Assembly (NCBI GenBank): GCA_030068075.1
Contig: CM057831.1
Span: 9,467,370 to 9,531,369, forward strand
Direction of reading: 5' to 3'
Origin: Paguma larvata
Taxonomy: Eukaryota; Chordata; Mammalia; Carnivora; Viverridae
DNA: 64,000 bases
A program made the translations under genes and the position numbers. Shown here piece by piece: positions 45,589-55,999 of this stretch. A model generated the notes under the pieces. The model made no database searches. It was given only the letters and a program-made list of their open reading frames with translations, and had not been told where the DNA came from. Numbering within the stretch: position 1 is the stretch's first letter; the number at the start of each line of letters is the position of its first letter.

Positions 45589-47897
45589 TCAGCTCTCCAA
45601 AGGGACGGGGGCCTCCTGCTCGGGGAGGGCCAGAGGTGTGTCCTGGTTCTCTCTCTCCTCGAGGGTGCTGAAGAAAGAGTTGACCTTGTCCCTCAGATCC
45701 TTCTCCAGGAAGCTCAGGTGGTCTTCCACACCCTCTGTGTGCGGGCCCAGCTTCTGCCTGAGCTCCTCCAGCCGCTGCGCCAGGGCCTTGTTGAAGGCCT
45801 CGCCGTAGGGCTCCACGCGGCGGCGGAACTCCTCCACCTGCCGGTCCAGGTGGCCGTTGAGCTGGGCCAGCGACTCCTGCAGCCCCTTGGTGTTGTCCCG
45901 CAGCTTGCCGCGCACGTCCTCGGCCACGGGCGCCAGCTTCTGCCTCAGCTCCTCGGCATTGGCCGTGATCTTGGCCTTCAGCTCCTCAGCGTTCTTCTTC
46001 ATCTGGAAGGCCAGCCCCTCGAGCTGGTGGTTGAGCTGCTCCTGGACGTCCTGCGCGTAGGGAGCCAGGCTGCGGCGCAGCTCCTCCACGTTCTGGTCGA
46101 TCTTGACCTTGAGCTCATCGGCGTAGGGAGCGAGGCGCCCCTTGAGCTCCTCCACGTTCTGGTCGATCTTGGCCTTGAACTCGTCGGCGTAGGGCGTCAG
46201 CGAGGACTGCAGGTTGTCCACGTTCTCGCGCAGCACGGTCTCCATGCGCTGCGCGTGGGACGCCAGGTGGCGCCGCATGTGTTCGGTGTGCGTGTTGACC
46301 TGGGCGCGCAGCTCCTCCGCGTAGGGCCCCAGGCGCTGCCGCAGCTCGCGCACGTTGTCCCCGATCTTCTGGCTCACCTCGGTGGCGTGGGGCAGCAGCC
46401 GGGCCCGCAGCTCCTCCAGCTCCTTCCGGATCTCCTCCTTCAGCTTCTCCGAGTCCTTGGTCAGGCGTTCGTGCAGCTCGGTGGCGAAGGGCACCAGCTT
46501 CTTCTGCAGGTTGTCCGCGTAGGTGTTCACTTGCCCGAGCCTGTCCTGGAAGAGGGCGCTGCAGGGGAAGGACACGAGAGGGCCACCGTTACATTCGGCA
46601 CTCCGTGGCCAGGACCCCGTCTCCGTACATGCCTGCCTAAGACAGGGGAGTGTTCGGGGGGCCTGAGCTCGCCCAGCTCCGCTCTGCGGCCGTCCCTGTG
46701 GCAGCTCATGGCTTCAGAGAGTGGGCGTGATCGACTAAGTGATTACCTTTTGTCTCTGAGTCTCCCCCAGACCTTGAGTCACAATATCCATCTATCATGT
46801 GACCTCCGGGGCTTTGCTTCCCCCTCCCTGTCTGTGAAGTAGGAAGGGCAGACTTCAAAGTCCTTCCCAGCACAGGTGCGCCGGGACACAGATCACATTC
46901 GCTGATAGGATGGGAGGCTCTGGACCCCTTCCAGGGTCCTTGGCAGATTCAAAATTCCGCTTTCCTTGAAACGTGCCCACCCTCGCAGGCTCCCCAGATG
47001 TCCCCAACTCCCTTCCCGTGATGTCCCAGCTCCCATCTTTCTGGAATGTGTTAGGGCCCAGCTCCCGTGGCGTTTTCCCCCCCTCCCTTTCTTCCACACA
47101 TCTCAGTGCTAAGAAGTGGCCGTTTGTCACACTCTAGAAAGTTAAAGCGGGAGATTCCTTGGGGATTATCAGTCCGACCCCCCACCCCATCTGCATGTGG
47201 ACCCCGGATCTGGAGACCTCAGGGCTGCTGGGTGAGGTAGTGGCCGGGCGGCGGGTATCCAAAGCTCAGGCCTCCTGCCTCGGAGCTCAGCCCTGGCTGA
47301 CGCCCGGCCCGGCCTTTCGGAAGCCCCACCCAGCACGCCGCATCTTTCTTACTTGAGCTGCTGGGTGAGCTCGGACTGCTGGAGATGTTCCACGGCTTCC
47401 TTGGCATTGTTGCTCAGCTGACTGAAGTAGTCCCACACCACGGTGGCCACCTGGTCGGCACTGACCTCAGCCCGGGCCCCTGGGCGGGAAGCAGAGAGCG
47501 ATTCGTGAGTGCCCATCTCCTCCCTCGCCCCGCCGTAGCAGCCCTGAGCTGCAGTCCAGCCGATGGTGGGGGAGCCCCACCTCGGGTCACCCCCTCTGCG
47601 GTTCCCTGGTTAGAAGCCCCAGGGGCACGTGAAACTGGGCTGGCGCTCATGCCAGCGGGCAGAACGTTCTGGATAGGCCAGCCCTCCTGTGAACCGAGTG
47701 GCAAGTGGGCAGCCCTCTGTGTCCAGCTGGGGGACGAGAGACATTTGGAACTGTCCTCTTGCCTGGGCCTCAGTCTCTCCATCCGGCCCCCTCGAAGTGG
47801 CACAGGGACCCTGCCCCAGAGCCCCAGCCAGAGGAAGCGCCTACTCACCGGTGACAGCCACCAGGGCCAGCGTCAGGACCACGGCCCTCAGGAACAT
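45589..47897 (-). CDS. APOA4: Apolipoprotein A-IV
   Basis: A secreted, mainly intestinal apolipoprotein of chylomicrons and HDL; it activates LCAT and acts in satiety and lipid absorption. Exons are 47897-47849 ([17 protein letters not shown]), 47479-47353 ([20 protein letters not shown], ending ..SELTQQL) and 46558-45589. The total is 1146 bases, 381 residues and a stop. The signal peptide is about 20 residues. The body is a series of about thirteen 22-residue amphipathic helices, most beginning with Pro (PYADE..). Two adjacent repeats ([19 protein letters not shown] and [19 protein letters not shown]) are nearly identical. The tail ends [13 protein letters not shown] and lacks the Glu-Gln-Gln-Gln repeats of human, which explains most of the 15-residue difference. 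Junctions are GT..AG with the phases usual for the family. The gene is head-to-head with APOC3. Confidence 0.98.
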
Positions 47898-48040
47898 CCT
47901 GGGCTCCTCGCTGGGCTGTGCGGGATCCTTTCTGGAATCAGACGGGGACCACAGGAGAGGCTGTCAGGCAGCTCCACCGGCGCCGCTGTCCGAACTGACC
48001 GAAGCCCGGAGCCAGCCGCACATTTAAACTCCCACCAGCC
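47898..48040 (-). promoter_or_regulatory. APOA4: APOA4 proximal promoter and 5' UTR
   Basis: A TATA-like ATTTAAA element (plus CATTTAAACT, 48021-48030) lies about 125 bases upstream of the start codon, placing transcription start near 47995. APOA4 has no separate noncoding exon in mammals, and none is needed here. Only the TATA-like element was identified. Confidence 0.5.
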
Positions 48041-48555
48041 TGCCCTCCCCGCCTCCCTCCCCAGGGTGACTCCACGCTGGCAGGTGACACATTCCCAGGA
48101 GGCCTCTTGGACTTTCGTGACTCTAAGACGACGTGGAAGCCGACAGTGGACCGGGCCTTGGGCAGCAGTGGGAAGAAGCTGTTCTGTGCTCCTGCCCCAC
48201 CCAGCGTGGAGGGAGGGGGGGGGAGCCGAGAGCTGTGGGAGGAATGAGGCCCAGGGAACCCCCGAGCCAGGGAGGGACTGACGCCTCAGGGGCCCTGCCG
48301 GCAATTCTGGGTCTGAGCCAGGTTGGGAGGTAAAGTTCACACCTCCTCTGTCTGCCTCGGGGGAAAGACTCCCTCCGCCCCACACGTTCCCCAAACTGAC
48401 TCCATCTCAGAGCACCAGACACTGGACTGGGACACCCAGGGTCACAGTTAGGGACAGCAAGCTAAGACCTAGAGCTCCGGTCAAAGTGTGCCCAGGAGGA
48501 GGGGGCACGGGCAGGTGGGTGGAGTGGGCAGAGCCCTGTATTGAAAGGGTTAATT

Positions 48556-48776
48556 AAAAAAATTTTTTTTAACATTCATTTTTGAGAGAGAGAGAGAGAG
48601 AGAGAGCACGACCAGGGGAAAGGCAGAGAGAGGGGAAGGGGAGACAGAATCTGAAGCAGGCTCCAGGCTCTGAGCTGTCAGCACAGAGCCCGACGGGGGC
48701 CTCCAACCCATGAACCACGAGGTCATGACCTAAGCCAAAGTCAGACACTCAACCAACCGAGCCACCGAGGCGCCCC
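48556..48776 (-). mobile_element. Felid CAN-SINE upstream of APOA4
   Basis: Flanked by identical TTGAAAGGGTTAATT at 48541-48555 and 48777-48791. It lies about 650 bases upstream of the APOA4 start codon. Confidence 0.95.
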
Positions 48777-50109
48777 TTGAAAGGGTTAATTTTAAGTATG
48801 CTTCATGTCCTGCCACTGCCAGCTGTGCCACCTTGGCCTAGTGACTCAACTTGGCCGCGTTCTGAGCCTCAGTCTCTCCTTTGAGACATGGGGTTCCTGG
48901 GCATAATACATGAGATGTCGCTCGTGCTACAGGGATAACGGCCTGGCTCAGAGCAAGCCCCACACAGCCGTTGTCGTTCTTAACACTCACACTGTGTTCC
49001 TGATTTGGGCCCTGGCAGGGGGTCGAGTAGAACGCTCATCCCTCCAGAGAGACGGCAGAGTCAGGCCCAGCCCTCTGGGGGTCACCGGGAGGGGCCCGAT
49101 GCAGAGAGAACGCCCCCAACGCCCGGCCACGCTCTCTGGGCGGGAGCGGTCAGCCTGTGCCGAATCGGAGGGCCTGAGCCTCTTAGGCGGCTTCTCACTG
49201 GGGGCCGCGGGGTGGGGGGCGGGAGGTCTTCCAGAGGACCTCTGCTGTTCTCTACATGTGACGTCATACACACAATGACAGAGAGCCATCTACCAGGAAC
49301 ACGATGCAGCCTGAGCCTCGTGGGCCCCTCTGCCGGACCACGCCACCTGCGGTGACCCCGAGATGGAACCCATTCCCACTGCCCTGTTGGCTCTGATCTG
49401 AGAGCACAGGGCCCAACGCGCGGTGGACTCCCGGCCACCCGCCATCACGACGGCCCCCAGTTGTGTTAACCCTGATTAATCGAGCCTCTGTTTTTCCCCT
49501 TCCAGAAGTGGCTTGATGGCTCATGGGATTGAAGACAGCTCAAAGGCCCTCAAGCCACTTGCGTCCTGCCGTGTCCCCGAACTGCCCGTGGTCGCCTCCA
49601 GTCTCAGGGAGCCCTGCCTCCCCGGAGCGGCTCTCCCCTTCTCGCAGTAGTTGTGAAGGGCTCAGATTCTGGAGTCGGACACCCTGGGTTTGCGTCTGGG
49701 CTCCCCACTTACTGTCCGTGTGATCTTGGGCAAATCTCCTAATGTCTCTGAGTCTTGGCTGCCTCAGCTGGGCATAGAATGGTGAGGAATCAGTGAGACA
49801 GTCTGTGTCACGCTGGGAACAGTGTCTGGGAACAGCACTGGCGTGGATGACGGAGGCTTGTGTGCTGAGCCTCGCCCAGACTAGCCATGTTTCACCCGCG
49901 AGCCTGACCTCCCTGCCACACTGGCCTATCGCTCCTGTTCCTGCTCCCCAGTGAGGCACAGTCCAGTCTCCGGTGGGCGCAAAGGTCGGTGCTCCGTGCC
50001 CCGTCCCTTCCCCCGGGGCCAGAGATGAAAAGAGCGATGAGTCACCAAGGACACCTCAGCTGCAGTCTGACCTCTTGGACTTAGAGCACGCACAGCAGGT
50101 GCCACCAGC

Positions 50110-50480
50110 ATGTGACGGGTCCGGCCTCACTGGCCTGGGCGCGCGCGCACACGGGGAGTGTCTGCGCCTCGCGGAGCCCGTCTGGGAGCACCCGCGGGGA
50201 CGTGCGCAGAGTCACATAAGTGTGCAAATCGGCCGTCTGCGGGCGCACGGCTGAGGCATCCGGCTGCGGGACCCGCGAGGGCCTGGGCGAGGGGCCGCAG
50301 TCACGCAGAGGCTGTGCTGCTTCCAGACGTGTCGTGGGCGGATGCCGTTCGCACACGCACACGCGGCCCCAAGTCAGCGGGCACGGTTGGCAGCAAGCTG
50401 CCAACAGATGTGCGCCGGGAGCAGGCGAGGCACGAGCGCCCAGTCTTCCAGCGTTCGAGCCGCCAACTCTGCCTCCGGCT
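50110..50480. other. CpG-dense block not attached to a known gene
   Basis: Rich in CG dinucleotides (for example GGGCGCGCGCGCACACGG and GCGGGGACGTGCGCAGAG) although 2.2 kb from the APOA4 start and 3.5 kb from APOC3. No exon was recognised within it. Confidence 0.6.
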
Positions 50481-50728
50481 GGGCCTCTCCTTCTCCTTGG
50501 GCACAGACGCTGGCCTCTGCAGCAGGACCTGGCCCTGTGAGACAGGAGACGGCCCCACTGGTGGACACGGGGGGCCCTCAGGATGCTGGGCAAATCGAGT
50601 CCCTCTCTGCGCCTCGCTCTCCTCGTCTGTGCACTAGACAGCCCTAATGGCCGGTAATGCAAGGAGGCTGAAAGCCCAGCATTACCGCCGCCCTGCTGTC
50701 CACCCACAGGGACAAAACCTGAGTCGGG

Positions 50729-50950
50729 GGGCGCCTGGGTGGCTCGGTTGAGCGGCTGACTTTGGCTCAGGTCATGATCTCACAGTCTGTGGGTTCGAGC
50801 CCCACGTCAGGCTCTGTGCTGACGGCTCAGAGCCTGGAGTCTGCTTCAGATTCTGTGTCTCCCTCTCTCTCTGCCCTTCCCTTACTCACACTCTGTCTCT
50901 ATGTCTCTCAAAAATAAAATAAAAACGTTAAAAAAAAAAAAACACAAAAA
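50729..50950 (+). mobile_element. Felid CAN-SINE, last in the window
   Basis: Near-consensus element flanked by ACCTGAGTCGGG and CCCTGAGTCGGG. No further CAN-SINE was seen to base 64000. Confidence 0.93.
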
Positions 50951-52739
50951 AAACCCTGAGTCGGGAGGGGAGCGCTCAGGCCCAGTCAGGGACAGGCAAG
51001 TCACACGGACCTATTCCCCACCGATGTTCCCCTCTGGCCCTCCTCCCAGGGCAGAATCTAAGAGGGGTAGCTCCTGTTGTTGTTGCAGGAAGGATCCGGG
51101 TGAGATAACAGGAGGAACTTCCAGCATGGAGGCGCACGGCGAACCAGGTCCTCTGGCTGGCAGGGCTGAATCGGGGCTCCCCGTCCAGTCGAATGGCAGG
51201 GGCGTGGATGACGAGGCTTGTGTGCTGAGCCTCGCCCAGACACAAGGAAGCTGAGAGAGTCAGCCCGACCCCAGGACCAGTTTGGCCCCAGCTGGTTAAG
51301 CTTCCCCCCTCCCTCTCCACACCCACCACTGGTGACTCCTTAGAGCCAGTCTGAGCCAGCGTGGGATGGACAGAGAGAGAAAGGAGAGAGAGGCAGCTTA
51401 GGCTGGCCGCTGAGAGGGCCCCTCCGTAGATGGCCCTGCTGACCCAAGCCAGAGCTGCCTGGAGGGGCACTCAGTGGTGCCAAGCCCTTCGAAAGAGAAA
51501 AAGTCCCAAGACTCGTGGCATGCCACACCCCTGCTGCCTGGGCCCGCACACCCGGGTTCTCTACCCAGCTCAGCGCCACCCCTGCCGGGTCTCTCTGCCC
51601 CCATCTTCTGACCTCCCTGGCCTCGGGGGGCCCGTTGCTACATGGGAGAGAGAGCACAGGTTCCTCCGGCCCCTCCACATACAGGGAAAGGGAGTCGGAG
51701 GGTCCAGGACCGAGGGGTCCAGTCAGCCCGTTCTGGCAGGCCCAGGACCCGAGGACTTTGTACCCCAACCCAGCCTGGAACCTAGATTCCCACCGTGGCC
51801 TTCACCTCTGGGGCCGAGGGACAGGCCAGGACAGAAGAGCGACAGGGGTACGGTTGCTCTCCACCTTCCCCAGTGCTCAGAGCCTTCGGTGACCTAATCA
51901 GCTTCCTTTCCTCCCCCACTCCATCACCACAATCTGTGCTCAGGAAGAGATCCGAAACTGACCCACTCTAAGGTACGAGCGAATGAGCAATCTCCAGGAT
52001 CTCCTTGCTCTGAGCTCTTTGGTACCAGTATTGGTATTCGAAGACCTGGATTCTGGTCCCCAGCTCTACCAGCGATAGGCTATGCGTACGTGGGTACATC
52101 TCTACCCCTTTGAACCTTAGGTCTCTCACCTACAAAATGGGGTTATTAACATCCACCTCATAGAAATCTATTTGCATTTTAACAGAATACAAGAGCTAAG
52201 TCAAAGGAATGAATTTCTAATGGAGAAATTTCAAGTCTCAGCACACAATAAAGAATTCTGAGGGTGGAGCCAGGCCACTTTCTCGGGCCTCTGATTTCAC
52301 ACCATGGGGTTAGTTGCTTCTTCCTGAGAAGATGGCTGCCTGCCAAAAGCCCTTTTTCCTCCTGCCTCCGGACTATGCTGTCCAAGGATGGCCAAGGTGT
52401 TTCGGAGGAAAAAAAGAGATTTATTAAGCCTGTTCCATGAACCAGCTGCTTTGTACATACCTCATTTACTTTTTACCACAACGCTTGGCATTCTATCCCC
52501 TTTTGCCAGAGGAGCAGATCGGGGCTCTGAGGGATTAGGTCTCTGTTCCTGGGTCATATGACTTAAGAGTCACAGGCATAGTTTGAACCCGGGATTTCTT
52601 GACTCCAAGTGTTAGCCTCCCCGACCCTGCTATCCCGGTTCTGGATCCCGTCATGGGCCCGGGGCCACCTCACTCGGGGAAGGCCCGAGGCCTCTCCTGG
52701 ACAGCCCCTGCAGAGCTCCTCTGTCCCCTCTCCCCACCG

Positions 52740-53130
52740 GACTGGCCTCAACACAACCTTGGTTCGCGCCGGCTCCCTGCCCCGCCAGCGGGGTATGGGG
52801 TGTGGGGGGGGGCTGCCATCTCAAAGGCCGAGGAAACCGAGGCCCGAGGGGAGAGGTGCTCAGCGCTGGAAATCCATTCCAGGCGCCATTGTTTGGGGGC
52901 GGCCTGAGCCCGGAGCCCCAGCTCCTGCCCGGGGCAGTGTTATCAGCGGGTCCAGAGGGCAAGGGGGGAGGAGGGGGGAAAGGCTGGGACAACGGCCTTG
53001 GGCTCAGAGCAGGCTGTGCTCTTCTCCCACTACCCCCTGCCCTGGGCTCAGCTGGGGCTCCTGGGGCTCCTGGGGCAGGGGCGGGGGGACGTGTGGAGTC
53101 AACTGTGTCTCTGCTCCCCACACCAGCCTC
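52740..53130. promoter_or_regulatory. Candidate APOC3/APOA4/APOA1 shared enhancer region
   Basis: In human a liver/intestine enhancer about 500-890 bases upstream of the APOC3 start (Sp1 and HNF4 sites) drives APOC3, APOA4 and APOA1. The matching interval here is GC-rich, contains a GC-box-like GGGGGCGGCCT near 52896 and lies in SINE-free DNA. Placement is by distance plus composition; I did not identify every human footprint. Confidence 0.4.
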
Positions 53131-53285
53131 TGCCCATAGGTCTTCGGTGACTTCACTCCACACGCCCCACCCCAATACCCAGTTGCTCCCAAGCCTGACG
53201 AAGCCCATCAGCTTCTCGGTCCAGCCCTCGCCCCTTCCAGGCTGTTTCCAGGGCCGAAGGGGTGGGGCGTGGGGAGGGGCCTGAA

Positions 53286-53303
53286 AGCCCCCCCCCCCCC
53301 CCG
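53286..53303. repeat. Poly(C) run
   Basis: Uninterrupted C run of about 17 at GCCCCCCC..CGTGAAGG, about 330 bases upstream of APOC3 transcription start; length is likely error-prone. Confidence 0.85.
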
Positions 53304-53540
53304 TGAAGGGCTGTAGTGGTCCCAGAGACCCCTGGCTTGTCCCCTAATGTCTCTCCCCTACCTGTCCCTGGGGAGGCAGGCTGCTTGGCAGAAGTGGGGT
53401 ATCCCCAGTCCCCGAGCCCCTCTGGGCTGCAGGGGTGGCGGGAGACCAGCGTGGGCACCGTGGCCCCCAGAGATTTCCCAACTCTCCCAGCGAGCCCGGC
53501 TGCGTCTGGGCACCCTGCCTCGGGCCCTGGTCTAGACTGA

Positions 53541-53662
53541 TCAGCAGGCGACCTTTGCCCGGCTCCCTGGGCCCTCCGTGCCAGCTGTCCTGGGGACAAT
53601 ATAAACCAGGTCAGAACCCTCGGGTCTGCCTGCTCGGTCATCCCAAGAAACGGCTGCTCCAG
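53541..53662 (+). promoter_or_regulatory. APOC3: APOC3 core promoter and noncoding exon 1
   Basis: The sequence CAGCAGGCGACCTTTGCCC (53542-53560) is the conserved C3P element. Read in reverse it is a GGGCAAAGGTCG direct repeat bound in human by HNF4 and other nuclear receptors. A TATA box ATATAAA is at 53599-53605, followed by CCAGGTCAGAACCC, as in human. Noncoding exon 1 starts near 53630 and ends at 53662 with CCAG|GTAATG. Confidence 0.85.
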
Positions 53663-54326
53663 GTAATGCTCCCTGGGGAGGAGGAGGGTGAGGGAGAAGG
53701 GAGAGCAGGACGGCGAGGGGCAGAGGACGGGCGCTGCCCAGACCGGTCAGCACAGCCTGGAGAAGGAAGCCCCCAAGGAAGCCCCAGGGCTAGAGGAGTC
53801 GCCGCACCCCCAGTTGCACGCTGGGGGAAACCGAGGCTCTCGGAAGGCAGGGCACTTGCTCAAAGCTACACAGAGCATCGTGGCACAGCAGGGACCAGAA
53901 CTGGCTCCAAGTCTGCATGCGTTCCCCTCGCTCTGCGTGTTTCGGTCTGGAAGAAGCCTTCGACCCCAGTCCTACCCCAGACAGAAAAACTGAGGCCCAG
54001 AGAGGGACAGAAATCTACCCCGAGTCGCACAGCGTGTTAGTGGCAGGAACCAGGCCAGATCCCGGGTGCCTCGATTCCTGCCTGGTCCGGTGGGTTTTCT
54101 GCTCTGGCCCTCGGACCCTGCGCTCTCTCCCAGCCTGGCTCTGCCCGAGGCCCCTGGCTGAGAGCCCTGTGCCTCCCATGTTAGCCGGCAGCAGGCCCTT
54201 CCTCCTCCTGGCTCGACCCAGCTCAGGACCCACGGCAGGGGCCACACCACTTCCCAAGGGAGGACCCGAGGCAGGGGGGTTTGGGGTACCCCTCTCAAGA
54301 CCCTTCCCCGCAGGAACGGAGGTGCC

Positions 54327-55021
54327 ATGCAGTCCCGGGTCCTTCTCGTCACTGCCCTCCTGGTGCTCCTGGCCTCTGCCCGTAAGCAGCTCGTGGGGAC
54401 AGGGCTGGGGCTAGGGAGGGGCGGGCAGCCGTCTGCCTGGACGGCCTGGAAACGGCTTGAGGACCCCGGCCCTGGCCGGTGGCTGGGCAGAGCCAAAGGG
54501 CTCCCCAGCGGCCACTCTATCTCACTCCACCCTGCTCCCCTCGGCAGGAGCCGTGGAGACGGAGGACCCCTCCCTTCTGGGCCTTATGCAGGGTTACGTC
54601 CAGCAAGCCACTAAGACGGCCCAGGACACGCTGACCACCGTGCGGGAGTTGCCGGTGGCCCAGCAGGCCAGGTACGCCCTCGCGTCTCTGCGCTCAGCAC
54701 CGGCTCCGGGCTCCTTCCCGCCTGACTCGGGAGAGCCCAGGCAGCGGGGCCGTGGCTTCCCCACACCCGCCGGGACCTGCGCCTCTCAGCCTCCGTGCTC
54801 TGGTCTCGGGAGCAGGGGCCCTCTGGGGACTTCCTCGGGCTGGGGGTCTGCACCCTTCCTTCCTCCTCCTGTCCTCCTGGCCCCTTTCTCCCTTCGTAGG
54901 TCCTCCCTTGTCCTTCAGGCACCTGCAAGACTCTAAGGCAGGCCCTGGTAGCTCTCGCTTCCATCCTGTTTTTCTGGCGGAGGTTGGCTTGGGAGGCCGG
55001 ACCCAATCCAGTTTTTAGCCT

Positions 55022-55062
<41 letters not shown>

Positions 55063-55837
55063 CCGCCTTGTGCCAAGACTTGGGGCCGTGTGAACAAAAG
55101 TCTGTGCTTCCGCTCCCATCCGGCCCTGCCTTCCAGTCCTCTCTTCTCCCCGGCTCCCTCCCGCCGCTCCATGGGGAGGGGGCCAGCGCTGGACACAGCT
55201 GAGGCCCTTACGCAATTTTGCAGTCCTCAGAACCGGCTGTGGAGTGGGTATTATTTTCGCTATTTTGCACATGAGAAAGTGGGAGACCCAGAGAGGTTAA
55301 GTGACTCCCCGCCCCGATCCCACAGCTAATTCATTCCAAACGAGAGACTGCTTCCCTCTGGCCCACCCCACTCAGAGCCACCAGGCTGCGGGACCCTAGT
55401 GGGCATTGCATCGTTTGCCTCGAACGGAACGACAGCCCCGGCTGTACAGAGCTCCCCCTCAATCGCCCCGCTACGAATCGCCTCCAACTCACGGTGGCAC
55501 AGAGGTCTGCCCCAAGCCGGAGACACAAGCTGGCCTTGTGCTGGGGTCCCGTCGCCCCCCTCCAGCATCTCTTCTGCCCGAGGGGTCAGGGGCGTTGCTG
55601 GATGAGGTCGAGAGAGTCGGGGAGAGGCAGTGGGGATGCCGCAGGGGCCCCGCCGCCTTCGCGAGAGCTCTTACCTCCACCTCATTGCTTCCCCTTACTG
55701 ATTTCACCCTCAGGGACTGGGTGACCGGTGGCCTCAGCTCCCTGAAAGACTACTGGAGCACGCTTACAGACAAGTTCTCTGGTCTCTGGGACTCGACCTC
55801 TGCGGCCAGACCAACGCCCGCCTCTGCGCCCTACTGA
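54327..55837 (+). CDS. APOC3: Apolipoprotein C-III
   Basis: A small liver/intestine apolipoprotein of VLDL, chylomicrons and HDL; it inhibits lipoprotein lipase and slows hepatic remnant uptake. Coding exons are 54327-54381, 54548-54671 and 55714-55837: 303 bases, 100 residues and TGA (human 99). Exon 2 begins at 54314 after CCGCAG, and the ATG has a good context (GGTGCCATGC). The signal peptide is about 20 residues ([20 protein letters not shown]). The mature part has the expected amphipathic helices, with [19 protein letters not shown] and the conserved [18 protein letters not shown]. The C-terminal Thr used for O-glycosylation in human has a counterpart in [10 protein letters not shown], although the last residues differ. 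It is convergent with APOA1. The introns contain no SINE. Confidence 0.97.
55023..55060. repeat. APOC3: (TG)n microsatellite in APOC3 intron
   Basis: About 19 uninterrupted TG dinucleotides between APOC3 coding exons 2 and 3; a natural length-polymorphism marker. Confidence 0.93.
55205..55335 (-). mobile_element. MIR-type SINE in APOC3 intron
   Basis: TTTTGCACATGAGAAAGTGG and CAGAGAGGTTAAGTGACTCC, a reverse MIR core. Confidence 0.65.
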
Positions 55838-55982
55838 GACTTGACACACCACGTCTTCCTCCCCATCCGTCCTGCTGCCTCCTTGGGCCGTCTGTCCCAA
55901 AAGTCGCTTGAAAATGACAGCATTCTCACCTCCCACCCCGCCCCAGACCCGGCCCACCCCTGAGCCTCCCGCCTGCCCTCCC

Positions 55983-55988
55983 AATAAA
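55983..55988 (+). terminator. APOC3: APOC3 poly(A) signal
   Basis: AATAAA within CTCCCAATAAAGCTGG, about 146 bases past the APOC3 stop. This matches the short 3' UTR of the human gene. Confidence 0.9.
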
Positions 55989-55999
55989 GCTGGATGAGA

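Larger units (their letters stand above)
48792..52739. other. APOA4-APOC3 divergent intergenic region
   Basis: MIR-like pieces at 48800-48960, 49665-49800 and 52040-52150, one SINE, a CpG-dense block at 50110-50480 and a duplicated segment near 49841 and 51201. No coding exon supported. Open frames here are only chance frames in GC-rich DNA. Confidence 0.55.

Noticed and set aside
45718..46842. 374-residue open frame on the plus strand across APOA4 exon 3
   Set aside because: It is the antisense shadow of GC-rich Leu/Glu/Gln helical repeats (CTG/CAG codons). No start context, splice signals or homology support it. The same effect gives long antisense frames over APOA1 (58490-59050) and APOA5 (24672-25232).
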